This document shows positions 8,748 to 18,981 of a DNA stretch of 64,000 nucleotides, piece after piece. The notes beneath the pieces were generated by a model. It saw nothing but the letters and a program-made list of their open reading frames with translations. It searched no databases and was not told the DNA's origin. The position numbers and the translations under genes are program-made. Source of the DNA: an uncultured Collinsella sp. (GTDB lineage: Bacteria; Actinomycetota; Coriobacteriia; Coriobacteriales; Coriobacteriaceae); assembly GCA_958407995.1 (NCBI GenBank), contig CATYJU010000002.1, positions 22,463 to 86,462 on the forward strand. The letters are read 5' to 3'. Numbering within the stretch: the first letter of the stretch is position 1; each line of letters begins with the position of its first letter.

Positions 8748-8835
8748 TCCCCACTCCTTATGCAGCCGCGGCATAAAGGTTTCCGGTGTGCCTTTACAAT
8801 AGATGCCAACAGAGCATCTGCCATAAAGGAGCCCC

Positions 8836-9561
8836 ATGGACACCGCAACTCGCGACCGCAACATAACAACTTGGTTGGGCGATGCGCCACAGCCGGTACG
8901 TGACACGACGAACCAGCTGCTCGAGCGCATCGCCCTTTTGCGTGCCGAGCAGACTATCTACCCAGCACAAGACGACATCCTCAATGCCCTCGCCTACACG
9001 CCGGCCAACCAGGTCAAGGTTGTCATTTTGGGTCAAGATCCCTATCACGGACCCAACCAGGCCATGGGGTTATCGTTCTCGGTCCCCGCGACGCAAACCA
9101 AGCTGCCGCCGAGCCTGCGCAACATCTATAAGGAGCTCAATGCCGACCTGGGCTGCCCCGTTCCCGCCACGGGAGATCTAACGCCATGGGCACAGCAGGG
9201 CGTATTGCTCCTCAACACTACGCTCACCGTGCGCGAGCATGCCGCGAACTCGCACGCCAAGCTGGGCTGGAGCGCGCTCACCGACTACGTTATCGAACGC
9301 TGCTGTCAGCTGCCCCAGCCGGTAGTCTTTTTGGCATGGGGCCGCTTTGCCCAGCAGATGGTTGAGGGCAAGCTCGCCGCGACCGGCGCGGGCAAGGCAA
9401 GCGGCAAGTTCTGTCTGGCCTCCACGCACCCCTCGCCACTTTCGGCCAACCGTGCCACGGCAGAACTCCCCGCTTTTATGGGGTCGCGCCCCTTCTCGGC
9501 AGCCAATCGGCTACTCGAACAGCACGGCTCGACCCCCGTCAACTGGACTTGCCTCGGCTAA
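8836..9561 (+). CDS. ung: Uracil-DNA glycosylase, family 1
   Basis: A 241-residue family-1 uracil-DNA glycosylase, which removes uracil from DNA to start base excision repair. The water-activating loop VVILGQDPYHGPNQA places the catalytic Asp at residue 68, and FSVP completes the uracil pocket. LLLNTTLTVREHAANSH supplies the uracil-specific Asn, and the minor-groove loop is HPSPLSANR near the C-terminus. Length is close to E. coli Ung. AAAGGAG precedes ATG 8836 and a TACAAT -10-like hexamer lies at 8795-8800. A terminator follows directly. Confidence 0.96.
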   Translation: MDTATRDRNITTWLGDAPQPVRDTTNQLLERIALLRAEQTIYPAQDDILNALAYTPANQVKVVILGQDPYHGPNQAMGLSFSVPATQTKLPPSLRNIYKELNADLGCPVPATGDLTPWAQQGVLLLNTTLTVREHAANSHAKLGWSALTDYVIERCCQLPQPVVFLAWGRFAQQMVEGKLAATGAGKASGKFCLASTHPSPLSANRATAELPAFMGSRPFSAANRLLEQHGSTPVNWTCLG

Positions 9562-9576
9562 AAATCGATACATCAA

Positions 9577-9610
9577 AAACGCGCCCGACGGCTTTCCATC
9601 GGGCGCGTTT
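9577..9610. terminator. Bidirectional terminator between ung and the SDR gene
   Basis: Fourteen-base arms AAACGCGCCCGACG and CATCGGGCGCGTTT pair with one mismatch across a 6-base loop. The A-rich left edge and T-rich right edge would serve both convergent genes. Confidence 0.85.
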
Positions 9611-9611
9611 C

Positions 9612-10292
9612 CTATTCGGGCCAAATAAATTGTGTGCGGCCGGCCTCGCCGCCATCGATCAGCAGGCTCTGCCCGGTCATAAACCGGTTGGTCACGCCCA
9701 CAAAGTAGATCCACTCGGCGATCTCTTGGGCGGTGGCCCAGCGCTTAAGCGGCGTGAGCTCCATAATCTGGTTCCACAGGCGCTCGTCTTCCATCACGCA
9801 ACGGTTGAGCGGCGTGATAACGCCGCCCGGGTCCACACTGTTGGCGATGGCCTGCGGCGCCAGGCGGTTTGCAAGGTTTTTGGTGTAGGCGATAACGCCG
9901 CCCTTGCTGGCAGCATAGACAGGAAACTCCGATCCCGTATGTCCGCTCGCCGACCCCACATTGACCACGGATTTGATAGCCGGCGCCGGCTTGGCGGCAA
10001 GCCCCTCCCCCACAAAGGCGTAGCGCTCAGTCACGTTGATGGTGCCACGCAGGTTGGCGGCAATGTCGTCGGCCGAATCCTGCGTACCGGCAACGTTCAC
10101 GATTACCTGGGGTTCAAGGTCAACTGGAAACGAGTCCGGCTCGCGGACATCAACGATCAGATGGCGGTAGCGCTCGTGTTCGATCGCCGCCGGCAGCAGA
10201 TCAAAGCCCACGACCTCGTGGCCCTCGTCCAAAAAGCGCTGCACGCACGCGGCTCCGATACCGCCCGAAGCGCCCGTGATCAAAACCCGCAT
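9612..10292 (-). CDS. Short-chain dehydrogenase/reductase
   Basis: A 226-residue NAD(P)-dependent SDR-family oxidoreductase. The N-terminal cofactor motif is TGASGGIG (residues 6-13), VNVAGT represents the NAG strand, and the active-site tyrosine and lysine are in YAASKGG, preceded by the Ser-containing VNVGSASGHTGS. It ends with a typical MTGQSLLIDGGEAG. The middle is shorter than in FabG-type enzymes, and VDPGGVITP replaces the usual PG-I-T loop only slightly. It lies 9 bp from the downstream end of the queuosine-precursor transporter, in the same direction, so the two may share a transcript. Substrate unknown. Confidence 0.88.
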   Translation of the reverse strand: MRVLITGASGGIGAACVQRFLDEGHEVVGFDLLPAAIEHERYRHLIVDVREPDSFPVDLEPQVIVNVAGTQDSADDIAANLRGTINVTERYAFVGEGLAAKPAPAIKSVVNVGSASGHTGSEFPVYAASKGGVIAYTKNLANRLAPQAIANSVDPGGVITPLNRCVMEDERLWNQIMELTPLKRWATAQEIAEWIYFVGVTNRFMTGQSLLIDGGEAGRTQFIWPE

Positions 10293-10301
10293 GCTTGCTC
10301 C

Positions 10302-11024
10302 TTAGGCGGTTGCGTGACGCTCGAGGTACTCGGCACCCACATTCTCGCGCTCCCAGCCGCGCACGACCTTGTAGCCCACGGGGCTCAGGAAGACCTCGCA
10401 CAGCAGCTCGGCAACAGCGCCGGTCAGCGAGCACATAAGAACCTGCACCCAGGTCCAACCAAAGAACGTGTGGCTCACCACAATGGCAAAGACCAGGTTG
10501 TCGACAAACTGGCCAACACCCGTGGACACATAGGAGCGGAAGGCGAAGCTCGCAAAGTTATTCTTTTTGAGCATACGGCCGAGCGACTGGTTGAGCGTGG
10601 AGTTAACCACGGCAGAAACGAGCATTGCCAGCGAAGAGCCCAGCACCACGTACCAGGTGCCGCCAATGGTGGCGTTAAGGGCGCTGTTGACCTCGATCAT
10701 GCCCGTGTCGTAGTAGGCGCCCCACATGCCGGGCGTGAGCGAGCATGCCCAAAAGCACAGGCTCACGGCCAGGTTGACCAGCAGCGCGAGGATAGAGATT
10801 TTGATGGATGCCTTGGCGCCAAAGCGCTTGCAGATCATGTCCTGGCACAAAAACGAAACCCAGCTCACCACAAAGCCGCAATCGAGTGCCAGATACGGCA
10901 GGCTGATGAGCTCTTTGTTGGCCAGTAGGTTCATCATGATGACGCTCACGAAAAACAGCGAAACCGTTGCCGCGGGAATGCTCCGCAACAGGACCTTGTA
11001 GTCCTCCATGACCTTCTTGATCAT
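10302..11024 (-). CDS. yhhQ: Queuosine-precursor (VUT family) transporter
   Basis: A 240-residue integral membrane protein of the YhhQ/VUT family, which imports queuosine precursors (preQ0, preQ1 or queuine). Recognisable family traits are LLANKELISLPYLALDCGFVVSW in the second helix region, the ALLVNLAVSLCFWA helix, and NSTLNQSLGRMLKKNNFASF followed by STGVGQFVDNLVFAIVV, where the Asp in the helix is typical. About six hydrophobic segments are visible. AAAGGAG precedes the ATG. A preQ1-riboswitch-like element lies immediately upstream, supporting the transport assignment. Confidence 0.9.
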   Translation of the reverse strand: MIKKVMEDYKVLLRSIPAATVSLFFVSVIMMNLLANKELISLPYLALDCGFVVSWVSFLCQDMICKRFGAKASIKISILALLVNLAVSLCFWACSLTPGMWGAYYDTGMIEVNSALNATIGGTWYVVLGSSLAMLVSAVVNSTLNQSLGRMLKKNNFASFAFRSYVSTGVGQFVDNLVFAIVVSHTFFGWTWVQVLMCSLTGAVAELLCEVFLSPVGYKVVRGWERENVGAEYLERHATA

Positions 11025-11033
11025 TATGTACTC

Positions 11034-11080
11034 CTTTGGTTTTAGGTTTAACGAGCAGGATATCGGACCCGAACTGCTCG
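11034..11080 (-). ncRNA. Candidate preQ1-I riboswitch upstream of yhhQ
   Basis: Read on the minus strand, the leader has a stem GAGCAG/CTGCTC whose loop starts with TTC, then GGGTCCGATATC, followed by an A-rich tail GTTAAACCTAAAACC that runs into the AAAGGAG ribosome-binding site. A stem, a TTC just after it, and an A-rich tail able to pair back into the loop (GGT with ACC) form the H-type pseudoknot plan of preQ1-I riboswitches. The downstream gene is the expected target. Match to the consensus is by eye only. Confidence 0.5.
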
Positions 11081-11180
11081 GACGCCCCGGTCTTGAGACG
11101 ACGGTGGGTATGATAGCCGCTCATACGGCATCAGGCAAGTAAACGGCGCGGCAGCCCCGCAGGGCCACCGCGCCGATGCG

Positions 11181-12794
<1,614 letters not shown>

Positions 12795-12879
12795 GCGGAT
12801 CCTTTCTTGCATTGAGTGCATTACGTCGATGTAACCGCACTATTGTAGCCGCGAAATCCCGCTCTAGGGCGCCTATCAG

Positions 12880-12929
12880 GACAAATTCATCAGTTGGGGC
12901 CTGGGTAGCCGGCCCAATCCGAATTTGTC
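12880..12929. repeat. Intergenic hairpin upstream of prfC
   Basis: Outer arms GACAAATTC and GAATTTGTC enclose inner arms TTGGGGCC and GGCCCAA. It lies in the gap between divergent prfC and the GntR operon, and resembles the other GACA-containing hairpins in the window. Confidence 0.5.
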
Positions 12930-12947
12930 TCTTGCGTAACTGTACAT

Positions 12948-12984
12948 AGTGTATATATACTGTGCTTACCGGTTATATACACGT
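12948..12984 (+). promoter_or_regulatory. YtrA-like operator/promoter of the GntR-ABC operon
   Basis: AGTGTA at 12948-12953, the perfect palindrome GTATATATAC, and TACACG about 24 bases later lie 26-62 bases before the GntR start codon. YtrA-type GntR repressors bind AGTGTA/TACACT half-sites in front of their own ABC operons, so autoregulation is likely. Confidence 0.5.
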
Positions 12985-13009
12985 GTAGCCCAACAGCTAA
13001 GGAGCCGCT

Positions 13010-13390
13010 GTGGACATCATCCTATCCAATTCGAGCGACAAGCCCATCTACGAGCAAATAGCCTCGCAAGTCAAAGCTCAGATCCTTTCGGGCGCGCTCG
13101 CTGCGGGAGCCAAACTCCCCAGCATCCGTGCACTCGCGAGCGATCTTGGCGTGAGTGTCATCACCACCAAGCGCGCTTACGCCGACCTGGAGCAACTCGG
13201 CTTTATCTACACCGTGCAGGGCAAGGGCTGTTTTGTCGCCGAGGGCAACCAGGAGCTCTTGCGCGAAAACCAGCTCTGCCATATCGAAGAGCTGCTTGCG
13301 AAAGCGGCGAACCAAGCCGAAGCCTTGGGCGTCACGCGCGACAAACTGCACGAGATGCTCGACCTGGTAGCCCCCGAAACCATGCAGTAG
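13010..13390 (+). CDS. YtrA-type GntR-family transcriptional regulator
   Basis: A 126-residue regulator with an N-terminal GntR winged helix-turn-helix (PIYEQIASQVKAQILSGAL, then LPSIRALASDLGVSVITTKRAY, residues about 12-60) and a short C-terminal helical segment instead of a large effector domain, as in the YtrA subfamily. YtrA-type regulators sit in front of ABC transporters and repress them. The start is GTG 13010 after AAGGAGCC. It is 23 bp upstream of the ABC ATPase, consistent with an operon. Confidence 0.9.
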   Translation: MDIILSNSSDKPIYEQIASQVKAQILSGALAAGAKLPSIRALASDLGVSVITTKRAYADLEQLGFIYTVQGKGCFVAEGNQELLRENQLCHIEELLAKAANQAEALGVTRDKLHEMLDLVAPETMQ

Positions 13391-13413
13391 CCATCTGCAA
13401 GAAAGGCTATACC

Positions 13414-14295
13414 ATGCAAAAGTTGCTAGAACTCAAAGGTGTATCGCGCCGCGTGAGCAACCACTTTTCACTGCGCGACGTCACACTCGCCGTGGAGCCC
13501 GGCCAGATCGTTGGCTTTGTGGGCGCAAATGGCGCCGGCAAGACGACGACCATTCGCGCCGCGCTTGGGCTTATAAAGCCCGATGCCGGCGAGGTGCATC
13601 TGCTTGGACAGCGCTGCGACGCCAACGCGCCCGACGAGACGCAGCGCCACCTGCGCTCCCGCATCGGGCTTGTCCTGGACACGTGTCCCTTCCCCTCCAC
13701 GCTCAAGGTGGGCCAGGTCGAGAAGCTCGTAGGCCCGGCATACCCCACGTGGAGCTGCGAAACGTTCGCCGGATTCATCGACCGATTTGGCCTCGATCCC
13801 AAGACGAAGGTCAAGGACCTCTCCCGCGGCATGGGCATGAAGCTGCAGCTCGCCTGTGCGCTCAGCCACAATGCCAAGCTGCTCGTTTTGGACGAAGCCA
13901 CCGCGGGCCTCGATCCCATGGCGCGCGAGGAACTGCTCGACGAGTTGCTTGCCTTTGTCGCCGACGGCCAGCACAGCGTGCTGCTCTCGAGCCACATTAC
14001 ATCCGACCTCGATCGCACTGCCGACCGCGTCATCTGCATCGATAACGGCTCGATTGTGTTTGACCTGCCGCGCGAGGAAATTACCGACCGAGCCGGCATC
14101 GCCCACTGCACCCAAGCACAGGCGTCCGAGCTCATGGCTTGCGTCGAAGGCGCCCGTGCCGCCCACCACGCCTATAGCGTGGACGTGCTCGTGCCCAACC
14201 GTCGCGATACGCTCGAGGCCTTTCCCGAGATTCCCTGCGATCGGGCAACCATTGATGACTATCTGCGCCTCATGCTGAAAGGGGCTTCGAAATGA
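13414..14295 (+). CDS. ABC transporter ATP-binding protein
   Basis: A 293-residue ABC ATPase. Walker A is GANGAGKTTT (about residue 39), the signature is LSRGMGMKLQLA, a variant of LSGGQ, and Walker B is LLVLDEATAGLDP, followed by the H-loop SSHITSD. A C-terminal segment of about 80 residues is less conserved. The ATG at 13414 has GAAAGGC ahead. The frame extends upstream across the GntR gene, but that part is the GntR gene read out of frame. Its stop overlaps the next gene by 4 bp (ATGA), typical of translationally coupled subunits. YtrA-linked transporters often respond to cell-envelope stress. Confidence 0.92.
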   Translation: MQKLLELKGVSRRVSNHFSLRDVTLAVEPGQIVGFVGANGAGKTTTIRAALGLIKPDAGEVHLLGQRCDANAPDETQRHLRSRIGLVLDTCPFPSTLKVGQVEKLVGPAYPTWSCETFAGFIDRFGLDPKTKVKDLSRGMGMKLQLACALSHNAKLLVLDEATAGLDPMAREELLDELLAFVADGQHSVLLSSHITSDLDRTADRVICIDNGSIVFDLPREEITDRAGIAHCTQAQASELMACVEGARAAHHAYSVDVLVPNRRDTLEAFPEIPCDRATIDDYLRLMLKGASK

Positions 14296-14990
14296 AACGC
14301 GCCTTTATGTCCGATCTCGCCATCGTCCGCACGCTTGTCCCGAGCATCGCGGGCGTCGGCCTGTTCATATTCGTCGTATTGACCCTTGCCAACGCGACAG
14401 ACGGCGATTCCGGCATGAGCGCCGGCGCCTGTGCGGTCAGCGCAATGTCGCCCATCATAATCATGAACTCGCTAGCTGGCTACGATAACCAAAACGGCTG
14501 GGAGCGTTATCGAGCAACGTTGCCCTTCTCGCGCAAAGACATTATTTGCGCACGCTACCTGTGCATCGTTATCTTCTCGGTCGTCATGGCGTGCGCGGCT
14601 ACGCTTCTGAACATCCTCGCCCTTCCGCTCTTCGACCCCATGGGCATCCCTTCGACATGCCAGACGATCTTTGAAATCGCAACCGCCTCGGCGGCATCGA
14701 TGCTCATCTCCCTCATGATGGTATTCTTGACACAGCCGCTGTTCTTCCGATTTGGACACATGGAGGCGCTGCGCCTATCCCTTGGCCTGTTTGCCCTGTT
14801 TGGCTGCGGCACCATGGCAATGCTGAGTTCCTCCAACCCCATCAGCAACTGGCTCATGTCGATTGCCGGAGCGAATCCCGATCCCGCCGTTCTTGGCTGT
14901 CTGTGTGCAGGAATTGCCGTACTGGCGCTCGCGCTATGTGCAATCAGCTGCACCGTCAGCACCAAGGTTTATCGAGTACGCGACCTGTAA
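14292..14990 (+). CDS. ABC-2-type permease
   Basis: A 232-residue membrane protein, six hydrophobic segments, with the fold expected of an ABC-2-like permease partnering the ATPase at 13414. It starts MKRAFMSDLAIVRTL and its first helix is IAGVGLFIFVVLTLANAT. The segment NQNGWERYRATLPFSRKDIICARYL, with a cytoplasmic WERY-x-TLP-F-R motif, is characteristic of YtrC/YtrD-like permeases. The coding region overlaps the ATPase stop codon, so the pair is probably co-translated. The exported substrate is not evident. Confidence 0.85.
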   Translation: MKRAFMSDLAIVRTLVPSIAGVGLFIFVVLTLANATDGDSGMSAGACAVSAMSPIIIMNSLAGYDNQNGWERYRATLPFSRKDIICARYLCIVIFSVVMACAATLLNILALPLFDPMGIPSTCQTIFEIATASAASMLISLMMVFLTQPLFFRFGHMEALRLSLGLFALFGCGTMAMLSSSNPISNWLMSIAGANPDPAVLGCLCAGIAVLALALCAISCTVSTKVYRVRDL

Positions 14991-15263
14991 TCGACAGCTA
15001 AAGGGCTTGGGCGGCACCCCACCTCATTTACTAGATAAGAAGAAGCAGCAACAACGTCGCTACCACCCTTCACGACATGCCGTTTAGATCTCGGCAACCA
15101 AAGAGAAGCCGACAGCATATCTTCGATTCGAGCCTTAACCAAATGCCCTCTCGAACTATGGCCCCTGTCTCACCACAGCGATATCAAAGCTTCATGGCGG
15201 GACGGTATCATCGGACGAGCGCCGTAATCTGGCGCGGTCGTTCTTTGGGGAGGCATTTCACCC

Positions 15264-16139
15264 GTGTCGTGGGTCGCAGCAGCATTTGTGTCGGCTTTCT
15301 TTGCCGGCATCACATCTATCCTGGCCAAATGCGGCATCAAGCAGACCGACTCCGATGTCGCGACGGCCATTCGCACCTGCGTGGTGCTCGTTTTCGCCTG
15401 GGCAATGGCGGGCATTTCTGGATCCATTGGAACCATTGGCAGCATCGAATCCAGATCCTGGCTCTTTCTCGTCCTCTCGGGACTCGCCACCGGTGCTTCG
15501 TGGATCTGTTACTTTAAGGCGTTGGGCATCGGAGACGTCAATAAGGTCGTACCAGTCGACAAGATGAGCACCGTACTCGCTGCACTGATCGCCATCGTGC
15601 TTTTTGGCGAGACGAGCAACCTTGCGGTTAAGCTCGTGGGAACCGCTGTCATCACCCTCGGCACGTTTTTAATGATCGAGAAGAAGCAGTCCGCCGGACC
15701 CGAGCAGCAGCAAGACCGGACCTGGCTCGCTTACGCCCTCGGTGCCGCCGCGTTCGCGGCGCTCACGTCCATCCTTGCCAAGGTTGGCATCGAAGGCGTC
15801 GAGTCCAACCTGGCCACGGCAATCCGTACCTGTGTGGTACTGGTTATGGCATGGGCAATCGTGGCAGTCAAGGGAAAACTGGAGCAGGTCGCGCACGCTG
15901 ACCGGCGCGAACTCACATTTCTCGCAACATCGGGCATCGCGACCGGAGCATCGTGGCTGCTCTATTACTATGCCATCGCTGCAGGCCAGGTGAGTGTCGT
16001 GGTGCAGATCGACAAACTATCGATTGTCGTATCGGTACTATTTGCGCGCCTGGCATTCAACGAAAAACTCTCACGACGCAGCGCCATCGGTCTCGCCCTC
16101 ATCGTCCTGGGTACCGCCGCGCTCGCAATTTGGAAATAG
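15264..16139 (+). CDS. EamA-family transporter, two-repeat
   Basis: A 291-residue DMT/EamA transporter. It begins GTG 15264 (MSWVAAAFVSAFFAGITSILAKCGI) after GGGGAGG. The two halves are near-duplicates of each other: SWVAAAFVSAFFAGITSILAKCGI in the first half corresponds to LAYALGAAAFAALTSILAKVGI in the second, and DSDVATAIRTCVVLVFAWAM to ESNLATAIRTCVVLVMAWAI. That unusually high internal similarity suggests a recent duplication of a five-helix unit. Ten hydrophobic segments are predicted. The substrate is unknown. Confidence 0.88.
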   Translation: MSWVAAAFVSAFFAGITSILAKCGIKQTDSDVATAIRTCVVLVFAWAMAGISGSIGTIGSIESRSWLFLVLSGLATGASWICYFKALGIGDVNKVVPVDKMSTVLAALIAIVLFGETSNLAVKLVGTAVITLGTFLMIEKKQSAGPEQQQDRTWLAYALGAAAFAALTSILAKVGIEGVESNLATAIRTCVVLVMAWAIVAVKGKLEQVAHADRRELTFLATSGIATGASWLLYYYAIAAGQVSVVVQIDKLSIVVSVLFARLAFNEKLSRRSAIGLALIVLGTAALAIWK

Positions 16140-16154
16140 CGCGGCCAGCAGCCG

Positions 16155-16946
16155 CTACATCCTCACACCTGGCTTGGGATGCCTGTACTGGCCGTGGAAG
16201 GCCGTGCGCTTACCGCGCGAGATGGCAAACTTGGGACAACAGTGCAGGCAACGAAGGCAGGCTGCGCACTCCGGCTTTGTCCAGACGGGAAGGCCGTCGC
16301 GCATCTCGATCGCCGCCATGGGGCAGCGCTTGGCACACAGGCTGCAGCCGATGCAGCAATCGGCATCGACGGCAAACTTGCTCGTCTGCTGCATGCGCGG
16401 CAGCCCAATTGCGTGATACGCGCACGATGCAAACAGAGGCACGCGATGGCGCATCATGTTGCCCGTGCGGCGCGCCCGAACTGCCTTAATCGCCGCATCG
16501 ATCTGCACCTCGGCCGCCTTGTTGATGTTCTCGACCTTTTTGGAGTCGGACAAATCAAACACGGGCGTCCAGGTATCGGGCATCTTGACGCTCATCGCCG
16601 CATCTAACTCGAGCCCACGCTCGTGTAGCAGATCGCGGGCGAACTTGGCCGATTGCCCGGTCGTCGAACCATATGTCGAGACATAGAACGTATAGGGGCG
16701 CTCGCCGCCCTTTGTGCCGGCAGCAACCGATAGGTCGACAGTCTTCAAAAACTCGATCATTGGCGTCGGCAAGCCCCAGGCGTATACCGGGGCGACAAAC
16801 CCCAGCCGACAGGGGCCTTCCATCACAGCAAGGTGAAGGATCTCGGCATCAAAGCGCTCAATCGACATAACTTTGTCGCTTGTCGCCGCTGCAATGCGAC
16901 GCGCCACATGCTCGCTGTTCCCTGTCGCACTAAAGTACAGGATCAT
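16155..16946 (-). CDS. EFR1-family flavodoxin/4Fe-4S ferredoxin protein
   Basis: A 263-residue EFR1-type protein. The flavodoxin-like N-terminus (MILYFSATGNSEHVARRIA, phosphate loop FSATGNS) is joined to a C-terminal ferredoxin with two 4Fe-4S motifs, CIGCSLCAKRCPM and CAACLRCLHCCPK. Such proteins act in cytoplasmic electron transfer in anaerobes. The frame is open farther upstream across the next gene, but ATG 16946 is the natural start of the phosphate loop. It lies 35 bp past the ClC gene in the same direction. Partner enzymes are not visible nearby. Confidence 0.9.
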   Translation of the reverse strand: MILYFSATGNSEHVARRIAAATSDKVMSIERFDAEILHLAVMEGPCRLGFVAPVYAWGLPTPMIEFLKTVDLSVAAGTKGGERPYTFYVSTYGSTTGQSAKFARDLLHERGLELDAAMSVKMPDTWTPVFDLSDSKKVENINKAAEVQIDAAIKAVRARRTGNMMRHRVPLFASCAYHAIGLPRMQQTSKFAVDADCCIGCSLCAKRCPMAAIEMRDGLPVWTKPECAACLRCLHCCPKFAISRGKRTAFHGQYRHPKPGVRM

Positions 16947-16981
16947 CTCGTACCCCTGGAATTGACTCGTGAAAAACCGCG

Positions 16982-18286
16982 CTACTTGCGCAGCGGCTTG
17001 GGCAGCGGAATGCCGGAAGCGATAACGGCGGCGATGATCATGCAGACGATACCTTTGAGTGGGAAGCACATGAGCAGCAGGCCCACGACCATGACCGGCT
17101 GGCGCATGACCGCACCCATCGTCGATGCCGTGCAGACGGCGACACAAAAGACCGGATCTGCGCCGGTGAGGATAGCAAGGCCATAGCCCAGGCTTACGCC
17201 CGAGAAGATAACCGGGAAGAAGTGGCCGCCGCGCCAGCCCAGGTTGATGAGGGCGGGGGTTAGCATGGCCTTGACCAGACCGGTCGCAATGAGCACACCG
17301 GCGGGAATGGTCAGGTAGGTTTCCATGAGCACGTCGGCCTGGGTCTCGCCGGCAAACATGGTGTAGGGCAGGACCGTGCCGCAGATGGCGAGCGCCAGAC
17401 CGGCCAGCATGGCTTTGACGACAGGACGCTCCCCTATTGCATGAGACAGCGCCTCGCTTGCGTGCTCGGAGACAAAGTACAGCCAGCCGCAAACGGTGCC
17501 GACCAACGCCAGCGGAATGAGCCAGGCAAGTTCCAGGTTGCCCACCTCGGCGGACTCGAACCTGGGCATGCCCATGCCGCCGCCCACAAGCTGGCCAAGC
17601 AGCAGGTAGGTGCCCAGACCGCCGGCAATCGCGATGCCATAGACCACGGTCTTTTGCACCTTGGGCAGCTTGATGGTGATCTCGCCGGACGCGGACTCAT
17701 CGTCGGCGTCTTCGCCCTGGCCGTCGGCGCTACCGGCAAGCGGTGCTACAAAGCCAAAGACGGGCGCGGTAAAGAGCGCCGTCAGGGCAGCCTGGGTGCC
17801 CAGCAGCGTGAGCTCCCTAAACTCGGCGCCAAAGCAACGCATACGGTCACCGACCCAGCTGCACAGACCCGCGATAACACCGGTCAGACCGGCCTCCGGT
17901 CCAATGCTGCCGCCAAACAGCAGCGGCAGCAACGCCGCGAGCGAAAGCTTGCCCAGGTTGTCGTACGGGTAGCGCCCGTCTTGCTTAACCTTAGCCATCA
18001 CCTGGTTGAGGTCATCGGTCTTGGCGCCTGCCATCTTTTCGTACAGACCGATTAATAGGCCGCCCAGCAGGCAGACAAAAAACGGGTACGGCAAAAAGCC
18101 AAACGGGCCGCTGGCGAGCTCGGGCGAAGCGACGCCCAGCGCGTGTGGAATCTCGGTCCACAGATAGTCGATACCGTGCTCCATCGCAAAAAAGAACAGC
18201 CAGACCGCGGCACCTGCGAACGCACCGGTCACAGCAACGCTAACTAAAAACAGCGCGCGGTTTGTGGGTTTGGCAAGGTTATCCAT
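16982..18286 (-). CDS. ClC-family chloride channel/antiporter
   Basis: A 434-residue membrane protein of the ClC family. The conserved anion-binding region reads GSIGPEAGLTG, a variant of GREGP, with a Glu that could serve as the gating glutamate. Late segments LINLGWRGGHFFPVIFSGVSLGYGLA and the final MVVGLLLMCFPLKG match the ClC C-terminal half. Roughly ten or more membrane spans are evident, and length fits bacterial ClC proteins. No fluoride-riboswitch motif is visible upstream, so a fluoride-specific channel is not supported. A TACAAT -10-like hexamer lies before the ATG. Confidence 0.88.
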   Translation of the reverse strand: MDNLAKPTNRALFLVSVAVTGAFAGAAVWLFFFAMEHGIDYLWTEIPHALGVASPELASGPFGFLPYPFFVCLLGGLLIGLYEKMAGAKTDDLNQVMAKVKQDGRYPYDNLGKLSLAALLPLLFGGSIGPEAGLTGVIAGLCSWVGDRMRCFGAEFRELTLLGTQAALTALFTAPVFGFVAPLAGSADGQGEDADDESASGEITIKLPKVQKTVVYGIAIAGGLGTYLLLGQLVGGGMGMPRFESAEVGNLELAWLIPLALVGTVCGWLYFVSEHASEALSHAIGERPVVKAMLAGLALAICGTVLPYTMFAGETQADVLMETYLTIPAGVLIATGLVKAMLTPALINLGWRGGHFFPVIFSGVSLGYGLAILTGADPVFCVAVCTASTMGAVMRQPVMVVGLLLMCFPLKGIVCMIIAAVIASGIPLPKPLRK

Positions 18287-18411
18287 CGGGTCCTCCCGCG
18301 GTCAAAGTCGACATAGTTATGTTTTATTGTAGAGCGAGCCTTGCCCGAACGAGCCAACCGTCTGCGCCGCAAACGGCACCATTGGGAGCCATAGCGGGAC
18401 AGGCTCAAGAC

Positions 18412-18945
18412 TCATCCGTTGATAATCGAGACAATCTCGCGCAAATCGTCGGCAAAGTAGATGCCGTGCTGGCGCCTCGGGCTCGAAAGCCCTTTATCAA
18501 TCATGTGCCCGAGCAGCGCCTTGAGGTCGTTGTAGTAACCGTCCAGGTTATACAGGATGCACGGAGCACTCAGGTGCCCCAACGACACCGCGGACATGAC
18601 CTCGGCAATCTCCTCGAGCGTGCCCGTCCCACCGGGAAAGGCGATGAACGCATCGCCGAGCTCAATCATCTTGGCTTTGCGCTCGGCCATATCACTCGTC
18701 ACGATGAGGTCGTCGATACCGTCATGTTGAAACTCGGCCTCGATAAAAAAGCTCGGCTCAACACCCGTCACGTGTCCGCCAGCATCGAGCACGCTATCGG
18801 CGAGCGCACCCATCAGGCCCGATTTGGACCCGCCGTATACCAACGCGTGTCCGTTGGCGCCAATCCAGTTGCCCAGCTCCTGCACCGCGGGCAGAAACGC
18901 CGGGTCATTGCCGACGCTGGCACCCAGATACACGGTGATATTCAT
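18412..18945 (-). CDS. LOG-family (TIGR00730-type) Rossmann protein
   Basis: A 177-residue Rossmann-like protein of the LOG/TIGR00730 family, whose plant members release cytokinins from nucleotide precursors and whose bacterial members hydrolyse nucleoside monophosphates. Signatures are YGGSKSGLMGALADS near residue 37 and the catalytic FPGGTGTLEEIAE near residue 104. The N-terminal MNITVYLGASVGND replaces the usual CGSS. Length is near the family norm of 180-190. The physiological substrate in bacteria is unsettled. ATG 18945. Confidence 0.88.
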   Translation of the reverse strand: MNITVYLGASVGNDPAFLPAVQELGNWIGANGHALVYGGSKSGLMGALADSVLDAGGHVTGVEPSFFIEAEFQHDGIDDLIVTSDMAERKAKMIELGDAFIAFPGGTGTLEEIAEVMSAVSLGHLSAPCILYNLDGYYNDLKALLGHMIDKGLSSPRRQHGIYFADDLREIVSIING

Positions 18946-18981
18946 ATTCAGTCCCCCTCATTGTGACGCGCGGCGCCCGCT

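Noticed and set aside
12949..13413. Upstream extension of the ABC ATPase frame
   Set aside because: It covers the GntR gene in another frame; GTG 13010 with a strong ribosome-binding site and a GntR domain is the real gene.
18287..18411. Possible fluoride riboswitch upstream of the ClC gene
   Set aside because: The leader does not contain the conserved GGNGAUGG and UUCGCC-type segments expected of that class.
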